Assembly (NCBI GenBank): GCA_026987155.1
Contig: JALSNG010000077.1
Span: forward strand, 1-9,179
Reading direction: 5' to 3'
DNA: 9,179 nt
Source: Thermococcus sp.
GTDB taxonomy: Archaea; Methanobacteriota_B; Thermococci; Thermococcales; Thermococcaceae
The translations under genes were made by a program, and so were the position numbers. The notes beneath the pieces are model-generated. The model was not told the origin of the DNA and ran no database searches. It worked only from the letters and a program-made list of their open reading frames with translations. Below, piece by piece: positions 1 through 6,871 of the stretch; within the stretch, counting starts at the first letter, position 1; each line of letters begins with the position of its first letter.

Positions 1-387
1 GGTCTTGAGATTGCAGGGCTAAGCGATGAAACCGTTGAGGAACTCCGCTCTTTTCTCCCGCCCCAGTGCTCGGTGAAGAATCCGATAGACCTGATAGCTG
101 ATGCAGACTACGAGCGTTACAGGAGAACCATTGAGGTCGTTTGCAGAGATAAAAACGTGGATTCGCTCCTCGTTATCTGCGTGCCACCGATTTTTATTCC
201 AAGCGAAGAGATAGCGAGGGCGATAATCGAGGCCGAATGCGATAAGTCGATTGTGGTTAACTTCATGGCCGGGGATCTGGTCAGGGAGGGAGTCAAGCTT
301 TTGGAGGAACACGGAATCAAGAACTTCCCAACGCCTGAGCGCGCGGCGAGGGCCCTTACATGGCTCGCGAGGCGCAGAGGTTTTTGA
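1..387 (+). CDS. ADP-forming acyl-CoA (acetyl-CoA) synthetase alpha subunit, C-terminal part
   Basis: This is the last 128 residues of a gene whose 5' end lies outside the window; frame 1 is open from base 1 to the TGA at 385-387. The protein resembles the C-terminal succinyl-CoA-ligase-like region of archaeal NDP-forming acyl-CoA synthetase alpha subunits. Visible landmarks are a FLPP segment followed by a KNPIDL stretch, a hydrophobic strand ending in CVPP, an IVVNFMAGD strand, and a closing FPTPERAARAL helix before a basic tail. In the known family, alpha and beta subunits convert acyl-CoA, ADP and phosphate to free acid, CoA and ATP, the main substrate-level phosphorylation step of peptide and sugar fermentation in Thermococcales. 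The phosphohistidine and CoA-binding regions cannot be checked because the N-terminal part is missing. Which paralogue (acetate, aryl-acid or succinate preference) cannot be told. Confidence 0.8.
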   Translation, partial: GLEIAGLSDETVEELRSFLPPQCSVKNPIDLIADADYERYRRTIEVVCRDKNVDSLLVICVPPIFIPSEEIARAIIEAECDKSIVVNFMAGDLVREGVKLLEEHGIKNFPTPERAARALTWLARRRGF

Positions 388-402
388 AGCCCCCTTAAGA
401 TG

Positions 403-479
403 AAGGGTTGACTTTGGGAGAGAAATCCACTGGCCGGGGAAGTGGCCCGGCAGGTTTTTATAGGTCTTCTTCAACCCTT
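403..479. repeat. 9-base inverted repeat flanking the kae1 promoter
   Basis: AAGGGTTGA at 403-411 is the exact reverse complement of TCAACCCTT at 471-479. The two arms enclose 59 bases that contain the kae1 TATA box. A second, shorter inverted repeat (GCCGGG at 433-438 with CCCGGC at 446-451) lies between them, directly upstream of the TATA box. The arms could be regulator half-sites or chance matches; the right arm sits at the predicted transcription start. No known archaeal operator was recognised. Confidence 0.3.
455..462 (+). promoter_or_regulatory. TATA box of kae1, predicted to give a leaderless mRNA
   Basis: TTTTTATA at 455-462 matches a Thermococcales TATA box. Its centre is about 27 bases upstream of the ATG at 486, so initiation at the usual archaeal distance of roughly 25 bases would place the transcript start at or within a base or two of the start codon. 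In agreement, no Shine-Dalgarno-like purine run precedes the ATG. A conventional BRE is not obvious. Confidence 0.55.
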
Positions 480-485
480 ATAACG

Positions 486-1463
486 ATGATAGCGCTCGGT
501 ATAGAGGGTACCGCCCACACTCTCGGCATAGGCATCGTTACAGAAAAAGAAGTCCTTGCCAACGTATTCCACACCCTCACGACGGAGAAGGGCGGCATTC
601 ATCCAAAAGAGGCCGCTGAACACCACGCCAGGCTCTTGAAGCCCCTTCTTAAAAAAGCCCTTGAAGAGGCCCGAATAACTATGGAGGATGTTGATGTGAT
701 AGCCTTTTCTCAGGGGCCGGGTCTCGGACCCGCGTTGCGGGTGGTTGCCACGGCCGCGAGGGCACTTGCGATAAGGCACAGAAAGCCCATAGTTGGGGTG
801 AATCACTGCATAGCACACGTGGAAATAACCAAGATGTTTGGGGTTAAAGACCCGGTTGGTCTCTACGTCAGCGGCGGCAACACGCAGGTTTTGGCTTTGG
901 AAGGAAAAAGATACCGCGTCTTCGGCGAGACGCTGGACATAGGCATAGGAAACGCGATAGACACCTTCGCGAGGGAGTTAGGAATAGGCTTTCCAGGCGG
1001 CCCGAAGATTGAGAAACTGGCTCTAAAGGGTGAACGCTATATTGAACTCCCCTACGCGGTCAAGGGGATGGATTTGAGTTTCTCTGGAATCCTGACCGAG
1101 GCCGTCAGGAAGTACAGAACCGGGAAGTACCGCGTGGAGGATTTAGCTTATTCATTCCAGGAAACTGCCTTTGCCGCCCTGGTGGAGGTAACGGAGAGGG
1201 CTGTAGCACACACGGGCAAGGATGAGGTTGTCCTGGTCGGTGGCGTCGCCGCTAACAACCGCCTTCGCGAGATGTTGAGGGTTATGACGGAGGACAGGGG
1301 GGTAGACTTCTTCGTTCCGCCCTACGACCTCTGCCGCGACAATGGTGCGATGATAGCCTACACTGGGCTGAGAATGTATCTCGGCGGGGTGCGCTTCTCG
1401 CTCAACGACACCGTAGTCAGGCAGAAGTTTAGAACCGACGAGGTTGAGGTGGCATGGAGTTAA
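486..1463 (+). CDS. kae1: KEOPS complex subunit Kae1, tRNA N6-threonylcarbamoyladenosine transferase
   Basis: This 325-residue ASKHA-fold protein is the catalytic subunit of KEOPS, which moves the threonylcarbamoyl group from threonylcarbamoyl-AMP to A37 of ANN-decoding tRNAs. Family landmarks are all visible: an MIALGIEGTAHT start, the metal-binding histidines in NHCIAHVE (H107 and H111), YVSGGNTQ at 127-134, the DIGIGNAIDT loop at 151-160, VGGVAANNRL at 251-260, and the metal-binding aspartate D285 in CRDNGAMIA. These positions agree with the numbering I recall for Pyrococcus abyssi Kae1. The length is normal for a stand-alone Kae1, so it is not fused to the Bud32 kinase as in some archaea. 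The frame is open upstream to a TTG at 408, but homology, the TATA position and the lack of an upstream SD favour the ATG at 486. The 3' end overlaps the DUF835 gene by 10 bases, implying co-transcription. Confidence 0.97.
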   Translation: MIALGIEGTAHTLGIGIVTEKEVLANVFHTLTTEKGGIHPKEAAEHHARLLKPLLKKALEEARITMEDVDVIAFSQGPGLGPALRVVATAARALAIRHRKPIVGVNHCIAHVEITKMFGVKDPVGLYVSGGNTQVLALEGKRYRVFGETLDIGIGNAIDTFARELGIGFPGGPKIEKLALKGERYIELPYAVKGMDLSFSGILTEAVRKYRTGKYRVEDLAYSFQETAFAALVEVTERAVAHTGKDEVVLVGGVAANNRLREMLRVMTEDRGVDFFVPPYDLCRDNGAMIAYTGLRMYLGGVRFSLNDTVVRQKFRTDEVEVAWS

Positions 1464-2251
1464 TCAGCGGTCTCCCGCGCCTCGTGGCGGATCTGCTTCT
1501 CCTGATTGGTATAGGCTACGCTGCTTACTACGCCGTCAGAAGGATATCCCGTTATGAGGAGCCCCTCAACGGTCTCGTCAAGATAACGGCCCTTTCCCTC
1601 TTGCTTGCTACTATTGGACGTGCCCTCGATGTAATAGATGACTTTGGGGTATCGGATGAAACGGCAGGGGTTCTTATGAAGGTCGAGTTCGTCCTCTATT
1701 TCTTTTCGATTCTTGGAACCATCTACGGGATCATACGTTACATCTCAACCGTGGAGAAAAGGTTATTTCCCCCGCCGAGGGCACTCTCCGTTGATAGCAG
1801 GGTGAAGAGGGGGGCTTATCTTTTCATTTCAGAGGCTGAGACTCTTGAGGATCTCCTCAGGGTAATTAAGGCGCCGGTACTCTTGATAACAAGGAATCCA
1901 GATCGCTATGGTGAGCTCCCCCCAAACGTTTCTACCCTTTGGGTTACTCCCTCTTCAGAGAGGGGAATCTCCCCCACAAAGCTTCACGTCCTCCTTGAGA
2001 GTGCGGTGAAGTTTGTTCGTGAGGGGGGAAGGATAGTTGTCGTTGACTGTGTTGAGGCCCTCATCCTCTACAATGATTTCAGGGCGGTTTTTAAGTTTCT
2101 AACGGCTCTAAAAGACAACGTGCTGGCCGGGAAAGGTACATTGATAGTCACAGTCGGTAGGGGCACGATCGATGAGAGGGACTTTAACGTCCTCACAAGG
2201 GAATTCATCCCAGTTAGTGATGTTGCCGAGCTGTTTAAAACCTCCTCTTGA
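1454..2251 (+). CDS. Membrane-anchored DUF835 family protein
   Basis: A 265-residue protein with two parts. Residues 1 to about 100 hold three predicted membrane segments (about 8-29, 41-60 and 75-98). After a proline-rich linker (PPP near 106-108), residues about 119-262 look like a DUF835 domain, a family expanded in Thermococcales. The recognisable core is the strand VVVDCVEALI at 195-204 followed by a helix containing NDF and FKFL, a layout reminiscent of KaiC/RecA-like folds but with no Walker motifs visible. Function is unknown; a membrane N-terminus with a soluble C-terminal domain would suit a sensor or scaffold, which is inference. Translation starts inside the kae1 coding region (10-base overlap) with GAGGT at 1440-1444 as a plausible SD, so coupling to kae1 is likely. 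The 3' end overlaps the convergent NAD kinase gene by 17 bases. Family call fairly sure, role unknown. Confidence 0.85.
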   Translation: MELISGLPRLVADLLLLIGIGYAAYYAVRRISRYEEPLNGLVKITALSLLLATIGRALDVIDDFGVSDETAGVLMKVEFVLYFFSILGTIYGIIRYISTVEKRLFPPPRALSVDSRVKRGAYLFISEAETLEDLLRVIKAPVLLITRNPDRYGELPPNVSTLWVTPSSERGISPTKLHVLLESAVKFVREGGRIVVVDCVEALILYNDFRAVFKFLTALKDNVLAGKGTLIVTVGRGTIDERDFNVLTREFIPVSDVAELFKTSS

Positions 2252-3071
2252 TTTTCATGGTGTACTTTGGATAGACTTCCTCCGTAAATCGCACGAATTT
2301 TGTTCTCCTTGGTGATTCTTTGATCCTTATCTCGTCCTCTGGGTCGAGGTAGCGGTAGAATTGGCCGTCTATCGTCAGAATGATTTCCCTCGTGGAAGAA
2401 ACGTTCCTCACTTCTATTGGACTTTTTGAGGGTACTATCATTGGTCTTGAGCTTAGGGCCACGGGTGCAACGGGAACAATGACGACAACATCGAGGCGGG
2501 GATCAACAAAGGGTCCGCCAGCGCTCATGGCGTAGCCGGTTGAACCGGTGGGAGTGGCGAATATAACGCCGTCTGCCCTGACTTCGTCGGCGAGTCCCCC
2601 TTCAATGTAGTACTTCACGTGGATTATCTTTCCTGGAATGCCTGTGAGCACGGCCACCTCGTTTAGGGCATCAGGCACCTTTTCTCCGGACTTGAGTACG
2701 GGCCTTAGTTTCATCCTCTCGTCTATGTGATACTCCCCGCTCAGGAGTTTTGTAAGGGCAAAGAATGTCTCATGGGGTTCAACTTCGGTTAAAAAACCGA
2801 GCGTACCCATGTTTATTCCGAGTATGGGGGTATCTTTTTTTGTCTGATGTTCCACTCTCAGTATAGTTCCGTCTCCCCCGATGACTATTATGAAGTCCAC
2901 GTTAAACTCTTCGAGTGGTTTCACATCCTCCTCCCTGAATTCCATGAGGTGGGAGTAAGTCTCGCTGTCAACGACCACCTCATAACCGTTGCGTTTTAAA
3001 AAGTCATAAACCCTGTATGCGAGCTTTAAAGCATCCTCCTTGTCCCTTCTCGCAACCACTCCAAACTTCAT
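2235..3071 (-). CDS. nadK: NAD kinase (ATP/polyphosphate-type), NADP biosynthesis
   Basis: This 278-residue soluble protein phosphorylates the 2' hydroxyl of the adenosine ribose of NAD to make NADP. The diagnostic motifs are present: the GGDGT nucleotide-binding motif at 65-69, the asparagine-glutamate pair N137-E138, the TPTGSTGYA loop at 173-181 that grips NAD, and IDGQ near 234-237 in the C-terminal beta-sandwich domain. The length is normal for archaeal members and no key residue is missing. Phosphoryl donor preference (ATP or polyphosphate) cannot be read from the sequence. It is the last gene of the minus-strand operon; its ATG overlaps the TGA of the preceding UPF0104 gene by 4 bases (ATGA) and is preceded by GGAGGATGGAGG, a strong SD. 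Its 3' end overlaps the convergent DUF835 gene, so its terminator must lie inside that gene or beyond. Confidence 0.96.
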   Translation of the reverse strand: MKFGVVARRDKEDALKLAYRVYDFLKRNGYEVVVDSETYSHLMEFREEDVKPLEEFNVDFIIVIGGDGTILRVEHQTKKDTPILGINMGTLGFLTEVEPHETFFALTKLLSGEYHIDERMKLRPVLKSGEKVPDALNEVAVLTGIPGKIIHVKYYIEGGLADEVRADGVIFATPTGSTGYAMSAGGPFVDPRLDVVVIVPVAPVALSSRPMIVPSKSPIEVRNVSSTREIILTIDGQFYRYLDPEDEIRIKESPRRTKFVRFTEEVYPKYTMKIKRRF

Positions 3072-4117
3072 CCTCCATCCTCCTCCAGCACACTGACGTC
3101 CGGGGCGGGTAGGGGCATCTCCTCTCCGGATCCCAGCTCAGCCACGGTGAAGGATCCTACGAGTGTGGGGCCCCAGAACGAGATGAGTCTCTCAATCAGA
3201 ACTCCAGTGACAGCGAGTTCAGGGTTTATCCCGAGGGATATGAACACCGCAGTGTTCACGGCTTCCACTATTCCGGCCCCACCAGGGATTATTGCGAACA
3301 TTCCAACGACCATCCCCACCACGAGAACAACGGTTATGTCCTGGGGGTTTAGGGGATAACCCACCGCGAGGAACACGAGATAGTATCTCGCTATAGTTAG
3401 GAGCCAGTATGCGAACGAGTAACCTATGGCAAGGGTGGTTCCTCCCTTCGCCCTCTCAAGTTTTTTGAAATCTCCTTGGAAACGGGGTATGGTTACTTCA
3501 ATAATTTTCTTAAAGCCATCAAGGTGTTGCCGTGCGCCCGAGGGGCTTATTTTCTTGTAAAACCTGTATATCCACCATACAACCTTATCAGCCTTTTCTT
3601 CGCTCATCAGGACGCTTATCACAAGGAAGGTAAAACCAATCATCACAAGGTCAAGGAGAACTATGAGTACCGTCAGGGCTTTCTCTCCTAAGGAGTATGT
3701 GTGTAGGGTTGCGGCCACCATCATGAACCCTACGGGGACGAGGTCAAGGATCCTGTCCATCATTACGCTTGCGGTTATGCCCCCGTATGGTTTCTTGGTC
3801 TCCTTTGCAAGGTAGTACACCCTTATAAACTCCCCGAGCCCCTTGGCCCCGGGACTTATGTTGTTGAAAAACATGCCCACAAAGACGGCTTTGAAGACTT
3901 TTCTGAAGGGTGCGTTTATTTCGATTGCACTTAGGAGTACTTTCCACCTCAACGCCAAAGCGATAATCGTCAGGACGTAAACAAAAACCGCGAGGAGGAG
4001 GTATTTCCAGTCGGCCGTTTTCAGTATGTCGGCTATTCCCTTTGCGCCCGCCCAGTCTATGAGGGCGAGTATTATCATAATTCCAAAGCCGAAGAAGATT
4101 ATCCTCTTTTTATCCAT
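3068..4117 (-). CDS. UPF0104 / LPG-synthase-like transmembrane protein, copy B (flippase-like)
   Basis: A 349-residue polytopic membrane protein of the lysylphosphatidylglycerol synthase transmembrane (YbhN/AglD-like, UPF0104) family. Membrane segments are seen near residues 6-22, 37-59, 123-143, 148-170, 228-250, 261-281 and 303-325, with a further hydrophobic stretch at about 74-88. Two family motifs stand out: a PGAxGxGE-xIR segment (residues 89-99) and IPGGAG (277-282) in the C-terminal half. There is no soluble aminoacyl-transfer domain, so it is not a full MprF enzyme; relatives are proposed to move lipids or lipid-linked sugars across the membrane, or in the case of haloarchaeal AglD to take part in dolichol-linked glycosylation. 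The substrate here is unknown. The gene overlaps the upstream paralogue by 8 bases and nadK by 4. The tail after residue 327 is acidic and proline-containing, unlike the paralogue. SD-like GAAGGGGA precedes the ATG. Confidence 0.88.
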   Translation of the reverse strand: MDKKRIIFFGFGIMIILALIDWAGAKGIADILKTADWKYLLLAVFVYVLTIIALALRWKVLLSAIEINAPFRKVFKAVFVGMFFNNISPGAKGLGEFIRVYYLAKETKKPYGGITASVMMDRILDLVPVGFMMVAATLHTYSLGEKALTVLIVLLDLVMIGFTFLVISVLMSEEKADKVVWWIYRFYKKISPSGARQHLDGFKKIIEVTIPRFQGDFKKLERAKGGTTLAIGYSFAYWLLTIARYYLVFLAVGYPLNPQDITVVLVVGMVVGMFAIIPGGAGIVEAVNTAVFISLGINPELAVTGVLIERLISFWGPTLVGSFTVAELGSGEEMPLPAPDVSVLEEDGG

Positions 4118-5180
4118 TCCCCTTCGCCCCTTCTATTTCCCCATTATTTGCTTCGCTTCCTGTTAAACTTTTCTTATCTGAAGTAAGTTTCACACCAAAG
4201 TGGGCCATTATGCTCCCCCCGAGGAAGGTTGGGATCCAGTAGGATATCATCCTCTCAACTATTGTGGCCGTGACTGCCACTTTTTTGTCTATACCGAGGA
4301 GAATGTAAACGGCCGAATTGACGGTCTCTATCAACCCTGCCCCTCCTGGTATAACGCTGACTAACCCCACGACTATCCCAACCATCTGTACCACCATGAC
4401 GTCGGGGAGTTTTATGGGATAGTTCATGGAGTAGAAGACGTAGTAGGAGCGAAGGAGGACAAAAAACCACGAGAGAAACGAATACAGGAGGGCTAAGAAG
4501 AAGCTCTTTTTATCCCTCATCAGAAGTTTAAAGCCCTCTTGGAACTTTGGAACGTTGACCTCAATGATGTGTACGAACTTCTTCTCATACTTCTGGGCTT
4601 TCTTGGGCATCAGCCTTGAAAACTGACGGAAGAGCCAGTAGGACATCCTCTTGGTTCTCCCCTCGTTCAGGAGTATGGCAAAGGAGGTTATTATCATTAC
4701 GAGCAGGAGAAAGTCGAGCGTGAGTAGGGTAATTGTGAGACTCGTAGAACCGAGGAGGTAGACGTATACTGTGGAGAGCACTATCATGACTACTACAGGG
4801 ATAAGATCGAGAACCCTATCGGCCATCACGGTTGCGAGAACGGGTCCGTATTCCCCGTCGGAACGTTTTGATAGGTAGTACATCCTAATGGGCTCCCCGC
4901 CTCCTCTCGCTCCGGGAGTTACGTTGTTGACGAATATCCCTGCAAAGAGGGCTCCGAGGATGACCTTGAAGGGTGCGTTTATGTTCAAGCTCTTCAGCAG
5001 AACGCGCCACCTAAGGGCCCAGAGGAGAATCCCAGCCACGTAAACGCCAGTGGCGAGTAGCAGATAGTCCATTCTCGCCCTTTTCAGGACTTCCATCACT
5101 CCCCCCAGGCCTGCCCAGCGGAGGAGGAGCAGTATCATGAGCACCGCGAAGCCGAGGAAGACTACCTTTTTTCTGTCCAT
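4110..5180 (-). CDS. UPF0104 / LPG-synthase-like transmembrane protein, copy A (flippase-like)
   Basis: This 356-residue membrane protein is the tandem paralogue of the gene that follows it. The two align without a single gap over residues 1-327, with about 143 identities by hand count (roughly 44%). The family motifs fall at the same positions: PGARGGGEPIR at 89-99 and IPGGAG at 277-282. The least similar stretch is about 150-200, likely a loop with flanking membrane ends; the hydrophilic tails also differ, this one being rich in Ser, Asn, Lys and Gly. I chose the ATG at 5180 over a GTG at 5186 because the purine run GAGGAAGG sits 7 bases before the ATG but only 1 base before the GTG, and because the ATG gives MDRKK to match MDKKR in the paralogue. 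The gene begins 2 bases after the methyltransferase stop. Transport substrate unknown. Confidence 0.88.
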   Translation of the reverse strand: MDRKKVVFLGFAVLMILLLLRWAGLGGVMEVLKRARMDYLLLATGVYVAGILLWALRWRVLLKSLNINAPFKVILGALFAGIFVNNVTPGARGGGEPIRMYYLSKRSDGEYGPVLATVMADRVLDLIPVVVMIVLSTVYVYLLGSTSLTITLLTLDFLLLVMIITSFAILLNEGRTKRMSYWLFRQFSRLMPKKAQKYEKKFVHIIEVNVPKFQEGFKLLMRDKKSFFLALLYSFLSWFFVLLRSYYVFYSMNYPIKLPDVMVVQMVGIVVGLVSVIPGGAGLIETVNSAVYILLGIDKKVAVTATIVERMISYWIPTFLGGSIMAHFGVKLTSDKKSLTGSEANNGEIEGAKGNG

Positions 5181-5182
5181 CC

Positions 5183-6358
5183 TCACACCTTCCTCAGTCT
5201 TGCTATGAAGAATCCTTGGGTAAGGTGTCTGTTAGGGTAGAACCTCTGGACTTCGTAGAGCCCCATACCATGGGAGCCCACAAAGAGGGACTGCTCTTCG
5301 AGCTTTAATCCTTTTTTCATCATGTACCTGACGTTGGCCTCGTTTTCTTCAACGCTCAGAGTGCAGGTTGAATAGACCAGAACCCCTCCCCTCCGAAGGG
5401 ACTTTATGGCCGCGTTTATAAAGTGCCTCTGGTAGCGGGCTGTGGCGATTATATCCTTGGGGGTCCTGCTCTCCCAGAGTTTTGGCCGTATCCCCAGGGC
5501 AGTGCAGGGTGCATCGAGGAGTATTTTGTCCGCCTTAAGGCCAAGTTCTGGCAGTTTCCGTGAGTCCATTCTGATAAGTTTCACATTCTTGACTCCGAGC
5601 CTTTTTAACTCTTCTTCCATCTTCTTCAGTCTATTCATTGACTTGTCGATCGCTATTATCTCCCCCCGGTTCTGTGTGAGTTGGGCGATGTGGCTCGTTT
5701 TTCCTCCGGGAGCTGCTGCCATGTCGATTATGAGCTCCTCTTCGCTTGGCTCAAGAACATGGGCGACCACCATGGAGGGCATACTTTGGGCGTAGAATAG
5801 GCCCTCCTTAAAACTATCCAGTTCGCTTAAACTCGGCAGTTTGAACTTTGGTAGGGTAACCTCTACCGCCACCCCCCGAGTCGAGACGATCATCTCTTTG
5901 GCGCCCATCCTTGCCCTTCCAATCCCAACAAGTAGACCTTTTGGATCCAGGATTTGAACCTCATCACCAGGTTTAATTCCTTTATCGGCCCGGAGGACGC
6001 CGGGAGCGTAGAGGTTTGCTCCCTGATAGACGCTCTCACTCGCGAACTTGTTGGCCACCACTCTCTTGAGGCCTGGCTCGTAATCATCATGAAAATTCGG
6101 CCCTTGGCGCTCGAAGTAGACGCCTTCTTTTAGATGGGGGCTTCTTTTTGGCCTTAATCCTTCCTTTCTGAGGATATTCATGAGTTTTGATCGGCTCGTT
6201 TTTAGCGTGTTAACGCGAATGTAGTACTTCTCCACCGGCGTTCTGAGGGATTCCATTATATCCCTCGCCTCTCTTCCAAAGAGCCTCTGGTAGTACTCCC
6301 TCAGCTCTGCTGGAAAGGCCTCAAAGCTCGAATATCCCCCATTCCTTTCCAACTTCAA
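5183..6358 (-). CDS. NSUN6-like tRNA (cytosine-C5) methyltransferase with inserted PUA domain
   Basis: This 391-residue protein is an AdoMet-dependent RNA m5C methyltransferase of the RsmB/NSUN family. An N-terminal RNA-binding region (about 1-100, including RVNTLK at 48-53) is followed by a PUA domain (about 102-172, LYAPGV then GDEVQIL and VGIGRARM) and a Rossmann catalytic domain. That domain holds motif I DMAAAPGGKT (212-221), motif IV DAPC with C285, and motif VI STCT with the catalytic nucleophile C332. The PUA insertion points to the archaeal NSUN6 group, which as I recall makes m5C72 in the tRNA acceptor stem in Pyrococcus horikoshii; an rRNA target is a less likely alternative. The start is an unusual TTG at 6358, 4 bases after a GAGAGG SD-like run; a second TTG at 6352 is possible, and no ATG or GTG fits. 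It overlaps the upstream gene by 38 bases. Confidence 0.93.
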   Translation of the reverse strand: MKLERNGGYSSFEAFPAELREYYQRLFGREARDIMESLRTPVEKYYIRVNTLKTSRSKLMNILRKEGLRPKRSPHLKEGVYFERQGPNFHDDYEPGLKRVVANKFASESVYQGANLYAPGVLRADKGIKPGDEVQILDPKGLLVGIGRARMGAKEMIVSTRGVAVEVTLPKFKLPSLSELDSFKEGLFYAQSMPSMVVAHVLEPSEEELIIDMAAAPGGKTSHIAQLTQNRGEIIAIDKSMNRLKKMEEELKRLGVKNVKLIRMDSRKLPELGLKADKILLDAPCTALGIRPKLWESRTPKDIIATARYQRHFINAAIKSLRRGGVLVYSTCTLSVEENEANVRYMMKKGLKLEEQSLFVGSHGMGLYEVQRFYPNRHLTQGFFIARLRKV

Positions 6359-6839
6359 TCAGCCTCTCAAGGCCTTTTTTCAAGCTCTGAGCGCTACCAA
6401 AATTTGCTTCGAACTGGAAGAGCACCTCATCGCTTCTCTCAATTTTATCGATAACTTTCTTTGGGGAGATTCTACCGTCTCTGCGCCAGTTGTATATGTC
6501 GTCGAGGAACTCCCTGGAGCCGTATATGAAACTCCTCGGGAAGAGCTCAAGGAATAGTCCTATGAATCCCTCACTTACCCTCGCTCTTGGGATTGCGACG
6601 ACGAAGTAGTAACTCTCTGGAGTTGCCCCAACCTCGATCTGGGGCTTTATCTCGAATGCAGGATGGGGGTACTTCATGAGTCTCCACTCACCGTCAATGA
6701 AGATGTACGCCCCGAAGGCCTCTTCCACGTCCTCCACTCGGAATCCCTTCTCGGGAAGTTCTCGTCTAAGCTCTTCGTTTAGATCAAAGATGTCCCCCCA
6801 AATTTTGTTTAGGAAATCGTGTATTTCCCTTATATCCAT
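6321..6839 (-). CDS. Conserved-looking hypothetical protein, possibly DUF3201 family
   Basis: A soluble protein of 172 residues from the ATG at 6839, or 184 from an ATG at 6875 that overlaps the preceding stop as ATGA. I prefer 6839 because GGGTGA lies 5 bases before it, the same arrangement as at the operon's first gene, while the 6875 ATG has only a weak adjacent TTGGG. The sequence mixes alpha and beta: an acidic N-terminal helical part, hydrophobic strands (GAYIFID, SYYFVVAIP), an aromatic stretch around LELFPRSFIYG, and a charged C-terminal helix. No membrane segment, signal peptide, metal site or nucleotide motif is visible. I think it belongs to the archaeal family DUF3201, but this is recall and not a match. 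Its last 38 bases double as the start of the NSUN6-like gene, suggesting tight co-expression. Function not recognised. Confidence 0.85.
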   Translation of the reverse strand: MDIREIHDFLNKIWGDIFDLNEELRRELPEKGFRVEDVEEAFGAYIFIDGEWRLMKYPHPAFEIKPQIEVGATPESYYFVVAIPRARVSEGFIGLFLELFPRSFIYGSREFLDDIYNWRRDGRISPKKVIDKIERSDEVLFQFEANFGSAQSLKKGLERLIEVGKEWGIFEL

Positions 6840-6871
6840 CTTTCTCACCCTGAATGTTGGTGCCTTAACCT

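Noticed and set aside
388..407. CCCTT/AAGGG hairpin (392-396 with 403-407) as terminator of the synthetase gene
   Set aside because: The stem is only 5 bases with no T-run after it; archaeal terminators here rely on T-rich tracts, which are missing.
19..474. A 151-codon minus-strand open frame over the synthetase end and kae1 promoter
   Set aside because: It lies antisense to a real coding region, has a composition typical of a shadow frame (Arg, Pro, His-rich without domain pattern), and would run through the kae1 TATA box.
408..485. Upstream extension of Kae1 to a TTG at 408
   Set aside because: It adds 26 unconserved-looking residues, would place the TATA box inside the gene, and Kae1 proteins start at the MIALGIEGTA strand.
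3147..3947. Several short open frames overlapping the UPF0104 gene on both strands
   Set aside because: All are overlapping shadows of a membrane protein gene with clear family motifs; none has an SD or recognisable domain.
5442..5795. A 117-codon plus-strand open frame
   Set aside because: It is antisense to the catalytic motifs of the NSUN6-like gene and its Ser/Phe-rich sequence is the usual complement of such coding.
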